NCBI RefSeq assembly: GCF_000308515.1 | Contig: NZ_BAFV01000123.1 | Coordinates: forward strand, 1 to 64,000 | Reading direction: 5' to 3' | DNA from: Nocardia carnea NBRC 14403 | GTDB taxonomy: Bacteria > Actinomycetota > Actinomycetes > Mycobacteriales > Mycobacteriaceae | Length of the DNA: 64,000 nt | Part shown: in pieces, positions 1-9,168 of the stretch | Layout: the number at the start of each line of letters is the position of its first letter | Position numbering within the stretch: the stretch's first letter is position 1 | Translations under genes and position numbers: made by a program | The notes under the pieces: model-generated | Databases searched by the model: none | What the model saw: only the letters and a program-made list of their open reading frames with translations | What the model was told of the DNA's origin: nothing

Positions 1-1672
1 GGAGGCCGTCGAACAGCTCGCCGACAAGATCGGCTACCGGATCGACTACGAGGGCGGCGGCCCCTCGGTGCAGCGCGACCGTGGTACCCGCTCCCGGCTG
101 GTCGCCGCCAATGCCGCCGCGCACGAGTTCTATATGTCCCGGCTGCGCGGCCCCGACGCCACGATGGCCCGCAAATATCTCACCGACCGCAATTTCGACG
201 AGGCCGCCTGGACCCAGTTCGGCTGCGGTTACGCCCCCGACGGCTGGGACACCCTCACCAAGCACCTGCTGAACAAGGGTTTCGAATTCAAGGAGCTGGA
301 GGCGGCGGGCCTCTCCCGGCAGGGCCGCCGCGGCCCGATCGACCGATTCCACCGGCGGCTGCTGTGGCCCATCCGCAACCTCGGCGGCGATGTGATCGGT
401 TTCGGAGCGCGCAAACTCTTCGACGACGACACCATGCCGGGCAAATACGTCAACACCCCGGAAACGTTGCTGTACAAGAAGTCCCAGGTGCTGTTCGGTC
501 TCGATCACGCCAAACGGGATATCGCCAAGAGTCATCAGGCCGTGGTTGTCGAGGGCTACACCGATGTGATGGCCATGCACCTGGCCGGTGTGAAAACCGC
601 CGTTGCCGCCTGCGGGACCGCCTTCGGTGACGACCACCTGGGGATCCTGCGCCGCCTGCTCATGGACGATAATTTCTGGCGCGGTGAGATCATCTTCACC
701 TTCGACGGTGACGCCGCCGGTCAGGCCGCCGCCCTGAAGGCCTTCCTCGGTGATCAGAAAGTGGCCGGGCAGACCTATGTGGTGGTGTCCCCGGACGGCC
801 AGGATCCGTGCGAGATGCGGCAGCATTCCGGTGACGCCGCCCTGCGCGATCTGGTCGCCCGCCGCGAACCGCTGTTCGATTTTGCGCTGCGCCAGGAGAT
901 CGCCAAACGCGAGGACAGCCGCACCCGCGCCCTGACCTACGACAGCCAGGTCGAGGTGATGCGCTGGGCCGTACCGATCGTCGCCCAGATCAAGGACCAC
1001 GGCCTGCGTAAACGCTATGCCACCCAGCTCGCCGAATGGACCGGCTGGCAGGACCCGCAGCTCGTCTACCGCCGGGTCGACGAGGAGGCCCGCAAACAAC
1101 GCGGCGCCGCGGCCGCACCCGCCCGGGCGCCCCGGGTGGAGCACACCGGCCCCACGCCGCCGGCCGCCCGCCCCGATCCGCGCGACCCGGTGCTGCGTTC
1201 CCAGCGCCAAGCCCTCGCCGCCGGACTCCAGTACCCGGAAATCGCGGGCCCGGCGTTCGACGCCCTGGAAACCGACGCCTTCACCCACCCCGCCTATATC
1301 GCGGTCCGCACTCTGATGGCCGAAGCGGGCGGTGTCTGCTGCGGACTCTCCGGCGCCGACTGGATCGCCGCGATCACCGACCACACCGACGACCTCACCC
1401 TGCGCGCACTGGTCTCGGAACTGGCGAGCGAACCGCTGCCGGTGAAAACGAGCAACGATATCCCGCGCTTCATCACCGGCGTCCTCGCCAGCACCCAGGC
1501 CGCACTGGTGGGCCGGCAGATCGCGGAACTGAAATCCCGCCTGCACCGTGTTTCCTCCACCGACGACCAGGACACCTATATGGCGCTGTTCGGTGATCTG
1601 GTGGCACTCGAGCAGTACCGCAAGAGCCTGCTCGACCAAGCCATGGGCAGCGGCGAATTCGCCGCCACCTGA
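1..1672 (+). CDS. dnaG: DNA primase DnaG, 3' part (5' truncated by window edge)
   Basis: DnaG makes the RNA primers for chromosome replication. The frame is open from base 2, so the start codon and most of the zinc-binding domain lie upstream of the window. The TOPRIM catalytic core is visible, with VVVEGYTDV near 545 and FTFDGDAAG near 700; the glutamate and the DxD pair are the metal-binding residues of the family. After an Ala/Pro-rich linker (about 1100-1190) comes the C-terminal domain that binds the DnaB helicase in this family. The frame is intact to the TGA at 1670-1672. It is a core gene and serves as a chromosomal anchor on the left of the island. Confidence 0.96.
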   Translation, partial: EAVEQLADKIGYRIDYEGGGPSVQRDRGTRSRLVAANAAAHEFYMSRLRGPDATMARKYLTDRNFDEAAWTQFGCGYAPDGWDTLTKHLLNKGFEFKELEAAGLSRQGRRGPIDRFHRRLLWPIRNLGGDVIGFGARKLFDDDTMPGKYVNTPETLLYKKSQVLFGLDHAKRDIAKSHQAVVVEGYTDVMAMHLAGVKTAVAACGTAFGDDHLGILRRLLMDDNFWRGEIIFTFDGDAAGQAAALKAFLGDQKVAGQTYVVVSPDGQDPCEMRQHSGDAALRDLVARREPLFDFALRQEIAKREDSRTRALTYDSQVEVMRWAVPIVAQIKDHGLRKRYATQLAEWTGWQDPQLVYRRVDEEARKQRGAAAAPARAPRVEHTGPTPPAARPDPRDPVLRSQRQALAAGLQYPEIAGPAFDALETDAFTHPAYIAVRTLMAEAGGVCCGLSGADWIAAITDHTDDLTLRALVSELASEPLPVKTSNDIPRFITGVLASTQAALVGRQIAELKSRLHRVSSTDDQDTYMALFGDLVALEQYRKSLLDQAMGSGEFAAT

Positions 1673-1696
1673 TATTTGCCGCCTACCGGACCGGCT

Positions 1697-1945
1697 CTAC
1701 CGCCGGCGCAGCTGATCGTGCGGCACCATGACGGTGGTGCGCTCGTCCAGCGGTTCCATCGGCTCCAGCTTCGGCTGGGTGCTCAACTTCTCCGATAGCT
1801 TCTGCCGGCTCACGTTCACCAGCTTGCGGGTCACCGGGCTTCCTGCGACGGCTCGCGCACTGGCACTGATCTGCTCATAGCGCGCTCGCCCGGCCTTACT
1901 GCCCATTACATAACCGGCAGCGATACCGATGATCAACCGCAGCAT
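1697..1945 (-). CDS. Small YtxH-like membrane protein
   Basis: An 82-residue protein beginning MLRLIIGIAAGYVMGSKAG, a short hydrophobic N-terminal segment followed by a basic, then acidic, soluble tail. The hydrophobic-glycine start resembles YtxH-type proteins of unknown function. The ATG at 1945 is preceded by GGGAGGAG about 12 bases upstream. Longer in-frame starts to 2101 have no ribosome-binding site and add low-complexity Gly/Arg sequence. It converges on dnaG with a gap of about 25 bases. Confidence 0.7.
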   Translation of the reverse strand: MLRLIIGIAAGYVMGSKAGRARYEQISASARAVAGSPVTRKLVNVSRQKLSEKLSTQPKLEPMEPLDERTTVMVPHDQLRRR

Positions 1946-2152
1946 CTCGGTTCGAGCTCCTCCCAGTAGTCCGTGCCGCCCCATCCTGCCCGACCGCACC
2001 GACACCTGTCGATCCGACTCCACCACAGCCACGCCGCTCGCACCCACTTTTTGCCCCGCCCACCGAGCTCGACCCCGCGATTTGGGCCCGCGCCCACCCA
2101 TACGCTAGAGTTTCACCTCGGTCAGCCCGGTACGGGCGAGACCGCCGAGCAA

Positions 2153-2225
2153 TCCCCTATAGCTCAATTGGCAGAGCAGCCGACTGTTAATCGGCAGGTT
2201 ACTGGTTCGAGTCCAGTTGGGGGAG
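2153..2225 (+). tRNA. tRNA-Asn (GTT)
   Basis: A cloverleaf can be drawn by eye. The acceptor TCCCCTA (2153-2159) pairs with TGGGGGA (2218-2224) with one G-T pair, and the discriminator is G2225. The anticodon loop CTGTTAA carries GTT at 2186-2188, and the T arm is ACTGG-TTCGAGT-CCAGT. CCA is not fully encoded (CA follows). Its 3' end is the left boundary of the island: bases 2192-2227 recur exactly at 15559-15594. Confidence 0.96.
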
Positions 2226-2227
2226 CA
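2192..2227 (+). repeat. Left attachment-site repeat (attL-like), 36 bp
   Basis: The last 34 bases of tRNA-Asn plus the next two are identical, without a gap, to 15559-15594 in the same orientation. The bases on either side differ (T2191 against A15558; G2228 against A15595). A tRNA 3'-end duplication at both ends of accessory DNA is the usual mark of site-specific integration. Confidence 0.9.
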
Positions 2228-2235
2228 GAAACCAA

Positions 2236-2274
2236 AGGTCAGGCCGATTTAGTCGGCCTGACCTGCTTCTTTTT
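2236..2274 (+). terminator. Rho-independent terminator after tRNA-Asn
   Basis: A perfect 12-bp stem AGGTCAGGCCGA / TCGGCCTGACCT (2236-2264) has a 5-base loop and is followed by a run ending in TTTTT at 2270-2274. It lies just inside the island, 11 bases after the tRNA. Confidence 0.85.
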
Positions 2275-2835
2275 CCGGCGTACAACCCCAAGAATATGCC
2301 AAAATTTCCGGCCGAACTTCCAATCAGCTGACCGCCTTGGGGGTCGTTCGTCGCAAATTCAGTTCCTCGGCAGGACGCGCAAAGTATGCGCAGCAGGGAA
2401 ACGGCTGGTGATCGCGGGTTCGTATCCAGCTTGACTGTTCGTGGTGTGTCCGCATGGATCTGTTCTGTGGTGCCTCCGTCGCGTTCAGGGCGGGGCGTTA
2501 CGTCCGTTGCATCACCGGCAACGCGTCCGGCTCCACGTCTGTCTCGACAGCCTGTGCAAACTCATGGAGACGGGCTCGGTCGAGGACCCGGGCCCAGAAC
2601 GGATCGCCGAACTCGAAAACGCTATGCGGTATTCGGTTTGGACAGGTCCGGGGCGGACTGAAAACTCCGCAACCCGGGTCCGCTCAGTAACGCCGGTCCT
2701 GGCGTCGGCGTCGCGACCACCGATGCCCAGATTCGGCAGGCGCGGTTCGATCGGTTTCTCTCACGCGGTGGGGGTGCTCAGCGGGGGACGGGTTCTGCTC
2801 AGATCGAGGCGCGTCCAAGTTGCCGGAATGCCCTC
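2275..2835. other. Gap without a supported gene
   Basis: Both strands have open frames here, but none has a ribosome-binding site or a recognisable product. One plus-strand stretch (about 2550-2660) reads like acidic protein sequence and may be a gene fragment. Nothing further can be supported. Confidence 0.4.
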
Positions 2836-3282
2836 TCAGACCTTCTCCACCCGCACAGGCCGACCCGCCAGAAGTTGGTTCAGGTCGTCGGTGTCGGAGG
2901 TGAATACGGTGGTTTCGGACCCTCTGGCGGACTCTCGCTCGGCGACAGCCGCGAGGACGGCGTCGATGGCGTATTTGTGCCCGTGTAGTCCGGCGTTCCG
3001 CAACATGTCCCGCGCAGATGCGATTACGTGGTCATCGGTGTGTACCACGCGGATTCGTGACAACGTCCAACTCCACAGGGCCTGCTTGGATCCGTCTCGC
3101 GGGTTCCACGCTTCCAGCGTGGTCAGGGCTGACGTGACGATCGGGATATCGAGTTGCGGTGCGGTTTTGATCAGCGCGGCGATCTCCCGGTCACCTTGGA
3201 CTGCCTTGGCCAATGCCTCGGAGTCGAACACGAAGACACGTTGCCGTGGCTGATGCGCTGCCGCTCGTCGTGTCCGGTTCAC
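2836..3282 (-). CDS. PIN-domain toxin (VapC-like)
   Basis: A predicted ribonuclease toxin of 148 residues. The spaced PIN acidic residues are visible: FVFDSEAL near the N-terminus, TTLEAW, YAIDAVLAA and TVFTSDTDDL. The GTG start at 3282 shares GTGA (3279-3282) with the stop of the upstream antitoxin gene, so translation is probably coupled. In VapC toxins these residues hold Mg2+ for tRNA or rRNA cleavage; the target here is unknown. The frame is intact. Confidence 0.82.
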   Translation of the reverse strand: MNRTRRAAAHQPRQRVFVFDSEALAKAVQGDREIAALIKTAPQLDIPIVTSALTTLEAWNPRDGSKQALWSWTLSRIRVVHTDDHVIASARDMLRNAGLHGHKYAIDAVLAAVAERESARGSETTVFTSDTDDLNQLLAGRPVRVEKV

Positions 3283-3545
3283 GCGGCACTGCCGGGACGT
3301 GCGCCGTGTTCGTCATGCCATTCGTCGAGGGCGGCGATCCGATCGAGCGCGGCCTGCTGCTCTTCCTCCGACAGTGGACCGTATTCTTCCTCGATCTGTT
3401 CGGCCAGCTCCCGCAGCCGGTCCATGGCATCGCGATGTGCGGCAGCGGCAGCGATGTAGCCGGACACTCCCCGCGAGTCGACCCGGCCCTTGATCGATTC
3501 GACGAGTTCTTCCGGCACGGTGACGGTGATCTTCCGGGTTGCCAT
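3279..3545 (-). CDS. Ribbon-helix-helix antitoxin (VapB-like)
   Basis: An 88-residue protein. The N-terminus KITVTVPEELVESIKGRV fits a ribbon-helix-helix DNA-binding domain, and the acidic helical C-terminal half would wrap the toxin. It lies directly upstream of the PIN toxin with a 4-base overlap. The ATG at 3545 sits inside a perfect palindrome (3540-3560) and has no Shine-Dalgarno sequence. The transcript may therefore be leaderless, which is common for actinobacterial toxin-antitoxin genes. Autorepression through the palindrome is inferred. Confidence 0.8.
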   Translation of the reverse strand: MATRKITVTVPEELVESIKGRVDSRGVSGYIAAAAAHRDAMDRLRELAEQIEEEYGPLSEEEQQAALDRIAALDEWHDEHGARPGSAA

Positions 3546-3560
3546 ACTTTAAGTATGGCA
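3540..3560. promoter_or_regulatory. Operator palindrome of the toxin-antitoxin pair
   Basis: TGCCATACTT and AAGTATGGCA are perfect inverted arms around one central T. The site spans the antitoxin start codon and is a likely binding site for the ribbon-helix-helix antitoxin. Confidence 0.75.
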
Positions 3561-3722
3561 CACGGGTGGTGTGCTCGACGGCGTAAGCTTCGGATTGTGA
3601 TCCAGCCTCGTCCCGACGCCGAGGACGGGCCGGTATTTACGGTGCCGCTGCCGAGCGGCCGACAGATCGGCGTCGTCTGGTGACAGCCCTCACCCAACAC
3701 GTTGCTCCGGTTGGCCGGGTGT

Positions 3723-4671
3723 CTACGTATCCGGCAGGGTGAACAGGAGACGATCGAGTTGCGGCACGGTGTCATCGAGAATTTTCGTGATCTGGGAGTA
3801 CCGATCGCGTAGTACCGGCGGGCTGTGTCCAGAGGAAGCGGCAGGGGGCGGCGAGAGCCCGGAAGCAGTGATGCCAACTCGGTGAGACGATTGCGGGCGA
3901 GAGCGCGCGCCGACGCGAGTTGATCAGGACTCATGGAATCGAGGAGTTCGCCGAGGCCGTTCCACCGGGTCTCCGCGACGATCGCGTAGGCGGCCCATCC
4001 CTCTCGTCCGGGAGGGTTCTTGGAGAGCCCAGCGACTATTCGCGAGGCGAGGGTATGGTCTGGTTGGTGTCGCCGACCGACAACCGTATCCAACCGAACC
4101 AGGGTGCGAGTTCACGTTCGGCCTCGCCGACCCGATCCGATCCGATCCGATCCGATCCGGAAGGATAGGTACAGGTGGCAGTACGAGTTCGCCGCCGGTT
4201 GACGTGACCTCATCGAGAATTGCTTCGAGGAATGCCCGGTCGTGCTCTCTGAGTAGTTGCAGGGGGCTGTGGAATATCGCTGCCGTTACGCCCCTCTCGG
4301 TCCATGGCCGCGATACGAGCGAGATCGAGTAGATCCGCGGATCGGATGAAGGTTTCGGCAACGGTTCCCGTGGCCCGGGTTCCTGAACTGGAGGATATCC
4401 AGTTCGTGTGGGCGGCAAGGATATCCCGCAACACGGGTATCGGGAGGTGGTTGAGTAACGGTCTCAGTTCTTCAGGTCTTGCGTACTGACCGAGGCCGCG
4501 GGCTTTGATGTATTCGATGCACAGAGCCGCTCGTTCATCATCGCCATCATCTTCGTCGAAGTATCTCTCATCGTAATTCCCGGGCAGTGCCCGATCCGGG
4601 TCTACGAACAACCGGTCGGATTGTTTCTGATCGTAGGCCTCGAGCTGGCCAGTCCCCGATAACGCGACCAC
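3723..4671 (-). pseudogene. Frameshifted gene of unknown function
   Basis: Protein-like sequence continues across three frames on the minus strand. From 4671 one frame reads as an acidic protein (DERYFDEDDGDDERAALC) to about 4300. It then shifts to a frame with SPLQLLREHDRAFLEAILDE, and after about 4090 to one with AAYAIVAETRWNGLGELLDS. A last shift leads to ITKILDDTVPQLDRLLFTLP and a stop at 3723. A pentanucleotide tract (4132-4159) sits in the middle. The upstream end abuts the IS3 element, so the N-terminus may have been cut by that insertion. No family was recognised. Confidence 0.55.
4132..4159. repeat. CCGAT tandem repeat, 5.6 copies
   Basis: Five perfect CCGAT units (4132-4156) plus CCG. 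A unit of five is not a multiple of three, so any change in copy number shifts the frame of the broken gene around it. Confidence 0.9.
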
Positions 4672-4708
4672 CCGGTTTCAGAGTCGGTGTCGTTTTGTTG
4701 GTTGGTGT

Positions 4709-5541
4709 TCAGTTGATGTCGCAGCCCACGGGATGGAGGGTGTGGGTGCAGGCCGCAGCGTACTCGGCCGGGGTGCGCTGGCCCAGCGCCGAATGCCGGT
4801 GCCTGTGGTTGTGCTCGTGCTTGAAATCCGGGATCACCACCCTCGCTTCGAGCAGGCTGGTCCAGTGGTTGCGGTTGAGGTATTCCATGGGCAGGCGCCG
4901 GTTGAACGATTCCACGTACCCGTTGTTCCAGGGGCACCCGGCGGAATATACGAGATCCCGACCCGGTCTCGGCAAAATGTTTGCAGCGCTGCCGAAATCA
5001 TTTCCGGCCCGTTGTCCAGGCGTAGCACCTTCGGCGCCCCGTGGACGGCGAAGACCCGCTCGAGTTCGGCGACCAGACGCTCGCCGGTGATCGACCGCTC
5101 GATCAAGTGCAGTAGGGATTCGCGGGTGTGCTCGTCGATCATCGACGCGATCTTCACCCCCCTGCCGTCGACGGTGGAGTCGAACTGGAAATCCAGCGCC
5201 ACACCACCTTCGGCGCATCCGCATCCGCCGCCGGCACCGACGAGGCGCCGGCTCGTTTACGCGGGTGATGCGCCCGCACCTGCAGGCCTTCTTCCCGCCA
5301 GAGCCGGTGGACTTTCTTGATGTTCATCCGGTGGCCTTCGTCGAACCGCAGCACTGCCCAGGCCCGGCGGAACCCGTGACACGGGTTCTTGGCCGCATAA
5401 TTCCGCAGCCAGGCCCGCGTCGGCGTCGGCGTCTGCCGGTGTTTGCGTGGCCGGGCACCGGCGGTAAGTCGAGCGAGCGAGCCCAATGACCTTGCACGCG
5501 AACCGTTCCGACATGCCCATGACCTCGCTGAGCATGTCCAC
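4709..5541 (-). pseudogene. IS3 transposase OrfB, multiply frameshifted
   Basis: The DDE integrase-type catalytic protein of IS3 elements can be followed through at least four segments in different frames. They contain SEVMGMSERFACKVIGLARS, then FRRAWAVLRFDEGHRMNIKK, then MALDFQFDSTVDGRGVKIAS with the first Asp and VLRLDNGPEM with the second, then YVESFNRRLPMEYLNRNHW with the Glu. Three or more indels separate these pieces, so no active transposase can be made. Confidence 0.85.
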
Positions 5542-5564
5542 GGCCCGTCGCTTGGCCGCTGGGC

Positions 5565-5855
5565 CTAGAATTTTCCCTTCGAAATCTCGCGCAGGGCGTC
5601 TTTCTCCAGCTCCGCATCGGCCAGCAGCCGCTTCAATCGGGCGTTCTGTTCCCGCAGCTCCTTGAGTTCTTTGGCGGCGCCGGTGTCCATGCCTCCATAT
5701 TGGCGACGCCAGTTATAGAGTGTCGCCGCCGAGACTCCCAGGTCAGCGGCGATTTGCTCGCTGGTCAAGCCTTCCGCGGCCAGTTCATCGGCGCGCCGCA
5801 GCTTGCGCACGATGTCCTCCGCGGAATGCCGTTTCCGTCCAGCCATGGTTCCCAT
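5565..5855 (-). CDS. IS3 transposase OrfA (helix-turn-helix)
   Basis: A 96-residue protein with a helix-turn-helix (LTSEQIAADLGVSAATLYNW) and a leucine-rich coiled coil (KELKELREQNARLKRLL), the usual OrfA layout, closest in my judgement to IS407-type elements. It is intact, and orfB follows in the -1 frame as expected for programmed frameshifting. ATG 5855 has GAAGGG just upstream. Confidence 0.85.
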   Translation of the reverse strand: MGTMAGRKRHSAEDIVRKLRRADELAAEGLTSEQIAADLGVSAATLYNWRRQYGGMDTGAAKELKELREQNARLKRLLADAELEKDALREISKGKF

Positions 5856-6040
5856 AGTCCCTTCTGGCGCTGATCAGGGCCAACGAGACTCTAATTCCGG
5901 CTGGTCGCATCCAATGGGGGACGGGTCACCACCAGCGAACCGACCCGCCCACGCGAGCCGTTCAACCTGTCCCTCGCGGAAGTCGACTTCACCACCCTCG
6001 ACCTCGCTGCATGAGTGAGCAGGCATGCAATGGGTCAGGC

Positions 6041-7273
6041 CTATTGCGCGAGTCCGCCAGCACCGGGCGCCGGAACGTTCCATGCGATACCCGCTCCATC
6101 GAGCGTTGCCCGCAACTCGGGGTTCGGTTGCTCGGGGAGGTTGATGTGGTCGACATCGGCTAGTGTCACACCACCGTGAACTTGGGCTTCGGCGAACTGT
6201 TTCTGTCGAAACGACTCCCCGCTGTAGTCTCGGTTGATTCCACGCAGCGGCTCATCCTGCTTGTCCGGGGCGGACAGTGACGTCACACCGAACGACTCGG
6301 GTTCTGGATCCGTGAGGGGCGACGGAGCAGTTCTCATCTGGCCACCGAACGATTGGCCCGAATAATAGTCGGAATCGCCGATGCAGGCCGTGACACGCTC
6401 GCGAACGTCGGACTTGAGCACCACTTCGACTCGTCCGTAGTTCGAGAGCATGTCCGTTTCCGGTAAACCGGCAGGTCGCTCACCATCTATCATCACGTAT
6501 CCATAGACCGGGCGTTGGTCCGCGGGAAGGTCCTCCGGATGACCGAACCAGTTCGCCTCGTTGCGGAGCCGCCTTGCAGTGGGCTCCGGTTGATAGCGGC
6601 CTTTGTCGACAAAGGCCGTGAGCGATTCCGGAGTCATCCGGATGGCAACTGATTTCCCAGCGAATAGGCTGTTCAGCTCGGACTTCATGTGCCCGCGAAG
6701 TTCTGGAAGACTGATGCGGAGTTCATTGGCGAGATCGACCATTTTCCTGTGGATGCCGTTGTACAGCCCGAGGTGACGGGCGACGGCTGGCGTCCTGGAT
6801 TCGGGATACCGCTCCCAAAAGTCTTCGTTGCGCCGCGCGACTTCGGCTTGACGTGCAGGGTTACCGTATGATGCGGCGCCGAAATCGTATAGCCGATTGT
6901 ATTCGTCGATCATCGGCCGGTCGGGTTGCCGGAAGACGAGCCGAGAGTCTCCGTTTGCGCGGATTCGGTCCCCGCCTGCGTGATCGGCCTCGGGCAGTAG
7001 ATGCGCTGCTCTCCGCGGTACGCCGGCGACGTCGTCCCCGACACGTTTCCTGTAGCATTCTGCCAATGCTGTCATGTCGCGGGCCAAGCGATTTGTAAGA
7101 TCGCGGAGCGCTGCAGCAGCTTCGCGGTTCATCCACCATCCGTCCGGGTAGTGCCTCAAAAATTCCGGCGTCAAATCCTCGCTCGGATGCCAGCGCGGGC
7201 TAGAGCGCCCTGGGACCCTGCAATGACTGCCGCCGGGAGATCCCTCCTTTGGAATTCCCGCACTCCGATGCAT
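6041..7273 (-). CDS. Putative effector-domain protein (toxin-like)
   Basis: Up to 410 residues with no signal peptide or membrane segment. The C-terminal half has a pattern I associate with secreted polymorphic toxins of the DUF3626 or ADP-ribosyltransferase-like kind: SNYGRVEVVLKSDVRERVT, a CIGDS turn, then FAEAQVHGGVTLADVDHINL. The N-terminal half (WWMNREAAAALRDLTNRLAR) is helical and not recognised. The true start is uncertain; Met48 is an alternative. It belongs to the run of minus-strand orphan effector genes in the island. No matching immunity gene was found beside it. Confidence 0.5.
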   Translation of the reverse strand: MHRSAGIPKEGSPGGSHCRVPGRSSPRWHPSEDLTPEFLRHYPDGWWMNREAAAALRDLTNRLARDMTALAECYRKRVGDDVAGVPRRAAHLLPEADHAGGDRIRANGDSRLVFRQPDRPMIDEYNRLYDFGAASYGNPARQAEVARRNEDFWERYPESRTPAVARHLGLYNGIHRKMVDLANELRISLPELRGHMKSELNSLFAGKSVAIRMTPESLTAFVDKGRYQPEPTARRLRNEANWFGHPEDLPADQRPVYGYVMIDGERPAGLPETDMLSNYGRVEVVLKSDVRERVTACIGDSDYYSGQSFGGQMRTAPSPLTDPEPESFGVTSLSAPDKQDEPLRGINRDYSGESFRQKQFAEAQVHGGVTLADVDHINLPEQPNPELRATLDGAGIAWNVPAPGAGGLAQ

Positions 7274-7301
7274 ATGATCTTGGGAATCGTATTACAGTTC
7301 A

Positions 7302-7730
7302 ATGAAAGCGAGAAACACGTTGTTCATCCCTCAGAGTAGCCCTCGCCACCTGTCGATCGCGGGCGCGGTGATATCCGGTCTCGCGGCCGTGGCGGTATCG
7401 ACGACCGTCGGCGCGGGGCCTGCTCGAGCCCTGCCACCCGGAGACGCATTCTGCTCAGAGATTCCGGTCGACAGCCGTCTCGATATCGAATGCACGAATA
7501 CCGATTTCGGCCCGGCAACCGCCGGAACATTTGTCATGTGCAGTGACCTTCGCCCGCTGGTGCAGGAGGTACGGATTCGCCCCGAATCGACAATCCGGTT
7601 CAGCCAGGACTGCGGCCCCGGGGCACACCCGATCTCGTGGAACGTGAACGCCAAAACCGACCATCAGCGCGACCGTGAACGCGACGACGAAATCGACCGT
7701 GAACGCTACTCTGACGACGATCACATCTAA
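7302..7730 (+). CDS. Predicted small secreted protein
   Basis: A 142-residue protein with a classical signal peptide: a basic start, hydrophobic core GAVISGLAAVAVSTTVGAG and an AXA-type site near ARA-LPP. Cysteines in the mature part (FCSEI, IECTN, MCSDL, DCGPG) could form disulphides. The C-terminus is charged (DRERDDEIDRERYSDDD). No ribosome-binding site is clear. It is divergent from the effector-like gene 6041-7273. No family was recognised. Confidence 0.45.
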   Translation: MKARNTLFIPQSSPRHLSIAGAVISGLAAVAVSTTVGAGPARALPPGDAFCSEIPVDSRLDIECTNTDFGPATAGTFVMCSDLRPLVQEVRIRPESTIRFSQDCGPGAHPISWNVNAKTDHQRDRERDDEIDRERYSDDDHI

Positions 7731-8089
7731 CGCCGCAGCTCGGTCACCGAGCGGCTCCCGTGACGACCGCGACCGCTGGCACGGCTACCGAACCATCAAA
7801 TCCAGGGGTCCCGCCGTGCTTACGTCGCGTTTCGTGCCACTCGATCACCCTGCAGTTTATCGTTCTCGACCTGGCCCGACCCGTCTCGCCGGCTTCCGGT
7901 CAGCAGCGGTCACACCATTGTCGGTAGCCGCATCTACCAGCCAGCAGCGTCTGCGAGCTGGGCTGCGTGTCCATGCCTTCCGCGGGCCAGGCTCAGTAAG
8001 GTCCACGCCGGTGTGTGGCGGACATCCCGCTCCGGACGAGCCCGCTGCGAAGGCCGCCGCGATTGTGCCGACCGCTAACTGTCGGATCT
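7731..8089. other. Gap without a supported gene
   Basis: The open frames here are short and compositionally biased. I see no RNA gene, strong hairpin or transposon end. Confidence 0.4.
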
Positions 8090-8817
8090 CTATACTGCTT
8101 CGATCATTTCGATAACGGTGAGTCCGCTCTGCTGGTCGAGGTATCGGTTGGTGACCTGAAATCGCGTGCCAGGCGGAAAGAGGACCTCATCGTCTTCCTT
8201 TTTACCAACGGGACGTATGTCAGATCACTGCCGGTTTTACTCTGGATGCGCATCTCGAAATCTGCTCGCTCCCTGTGTTTGGGCACACCGTCGAGATTGC
8301 GTGCGGTTGAGGTAAAGGCTACTTCGGTAATAGTTTCCCCTTTCTGGTATCGATCGAGTACCTCCGGTAGAAGGTTGTTGACGTGCCGAACAACGGAGCC
8401 CTGGAACTTCGGAACCCTCCGGAGCGCCCTGGTAGCACCGTCGATCTTCTGCTGAATGGCGGGTGTGGGCGGAATATTGTGTTTGTTCCGAGGAGTCGCT
8501 TGGATATCCCGGTATACAGTCCAGCGCAAGTGCAGGTCGAGTTCCAGGTAGTCATCTGATTCAGGCGAAACTTGAGCGCAGAGTTCTTCCCATTCGAGTC
8601 GAAATGGCCGTGAATCCGGGTCGTTCCAGTCCGGCGGTTTTTCGGGCCATATCAGTGTGGAGCTCAGCTCTGAATCGACGTGACCGGAATGGGTCGCGGA
8701 TTTTTGTGCGACAGTGGAGCAGGGGATGGTATCGGCGTAGATAGCCTCGGAACCTTGTTTGGAGCTATAGGTCAGCTCGTGCGTCATACTAGTGAACAAG
8801 CCGGTCAGCTTTGACAT
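8090..8817 (-). pseudogene. ADP-ribosyltransferase effector domain, one frameshift
   Basis: The sequence fits R-S-E mono-ADP-ribosyltransferases. An R-containing strand (SVVRHVNNLL) is followed by ITEVAFTSTARN (the STS-type motif) and FEMRIQSKTGSDL. The frame breaks at a run of five A residues (8203-8199). In the -1 frame it continues KKEDDEVLFPPGTRFQV, the usual catalytic-glutamate block, to a stop at 8090. The main frame would lose the catalytic glutamate. No secretion domain is attached, so it looks like a detached toxin C-terminus, with repeat copy A upstream. Mutation, sequencing error or real -1 slippage are all possible. Confidence 0.7.
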
Positions 8818-9168
8818 TTCATCTCTATCGCACCGTCGAGCCTCCGGCTTGTCTCATCCGGCTGGCCCGTGTACACGCTCGAGCGCATCAGAGGAATCGG
8901 TATCGGATTTACAGAGGGGAGCTAATTCCTGGCGAGGATGCCTACCGCGGCGAATCGCAGGGAGACCGGCGGATCACCCAGTCACGGTCACTTCAAGCCC
9001 GCCATCAGGGAACCTCCACTATCCGTCTCCGCCTTCGAATCCTTCGCGGCTGGACACGCGGCGTTCTCCGCAATCCGACCTCGGCCGGCTGCTCATCGGA
9101 TTCATGTATTCGAACGTGGTCGAGGTGTTCGACAAGAGCATGCGCATACCTTCCTCGGGGTCGATGCC
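8818..9168. other. Gap with a probable protein fragment
   Basis: A minus-strand stretch near 9100-9175 reads GIDPEEGMRMLLSNTSTTFE and looks like real protein, but it has no start and is soon broken. It lies between repeat copy A and the ADP-ribosyltransferase remnant and may be part of the same lost reading frame. Confidence 0.35.

Larger units (their letters stand above)
4678..5896 (-). mobile_element. IS3-family insertion sequence, inactive
   Basis: About 1.2 kb holding orfA and a broken orfB. Short similar ends are visible, CAGAGTC near 4679 and GACTCTA near 5887-5893. The exact termini and target duplication could not be fixed by eye. It has landed at the upstream end of the broken gene 3723-4671. 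Confidence 0.75.

Noticed and set aside
2386..2430. A CGGGTTCGTATCC motif resembling a tRNA T-arm
   Set aside because: No acceptor or anticodon stem can be built around it.
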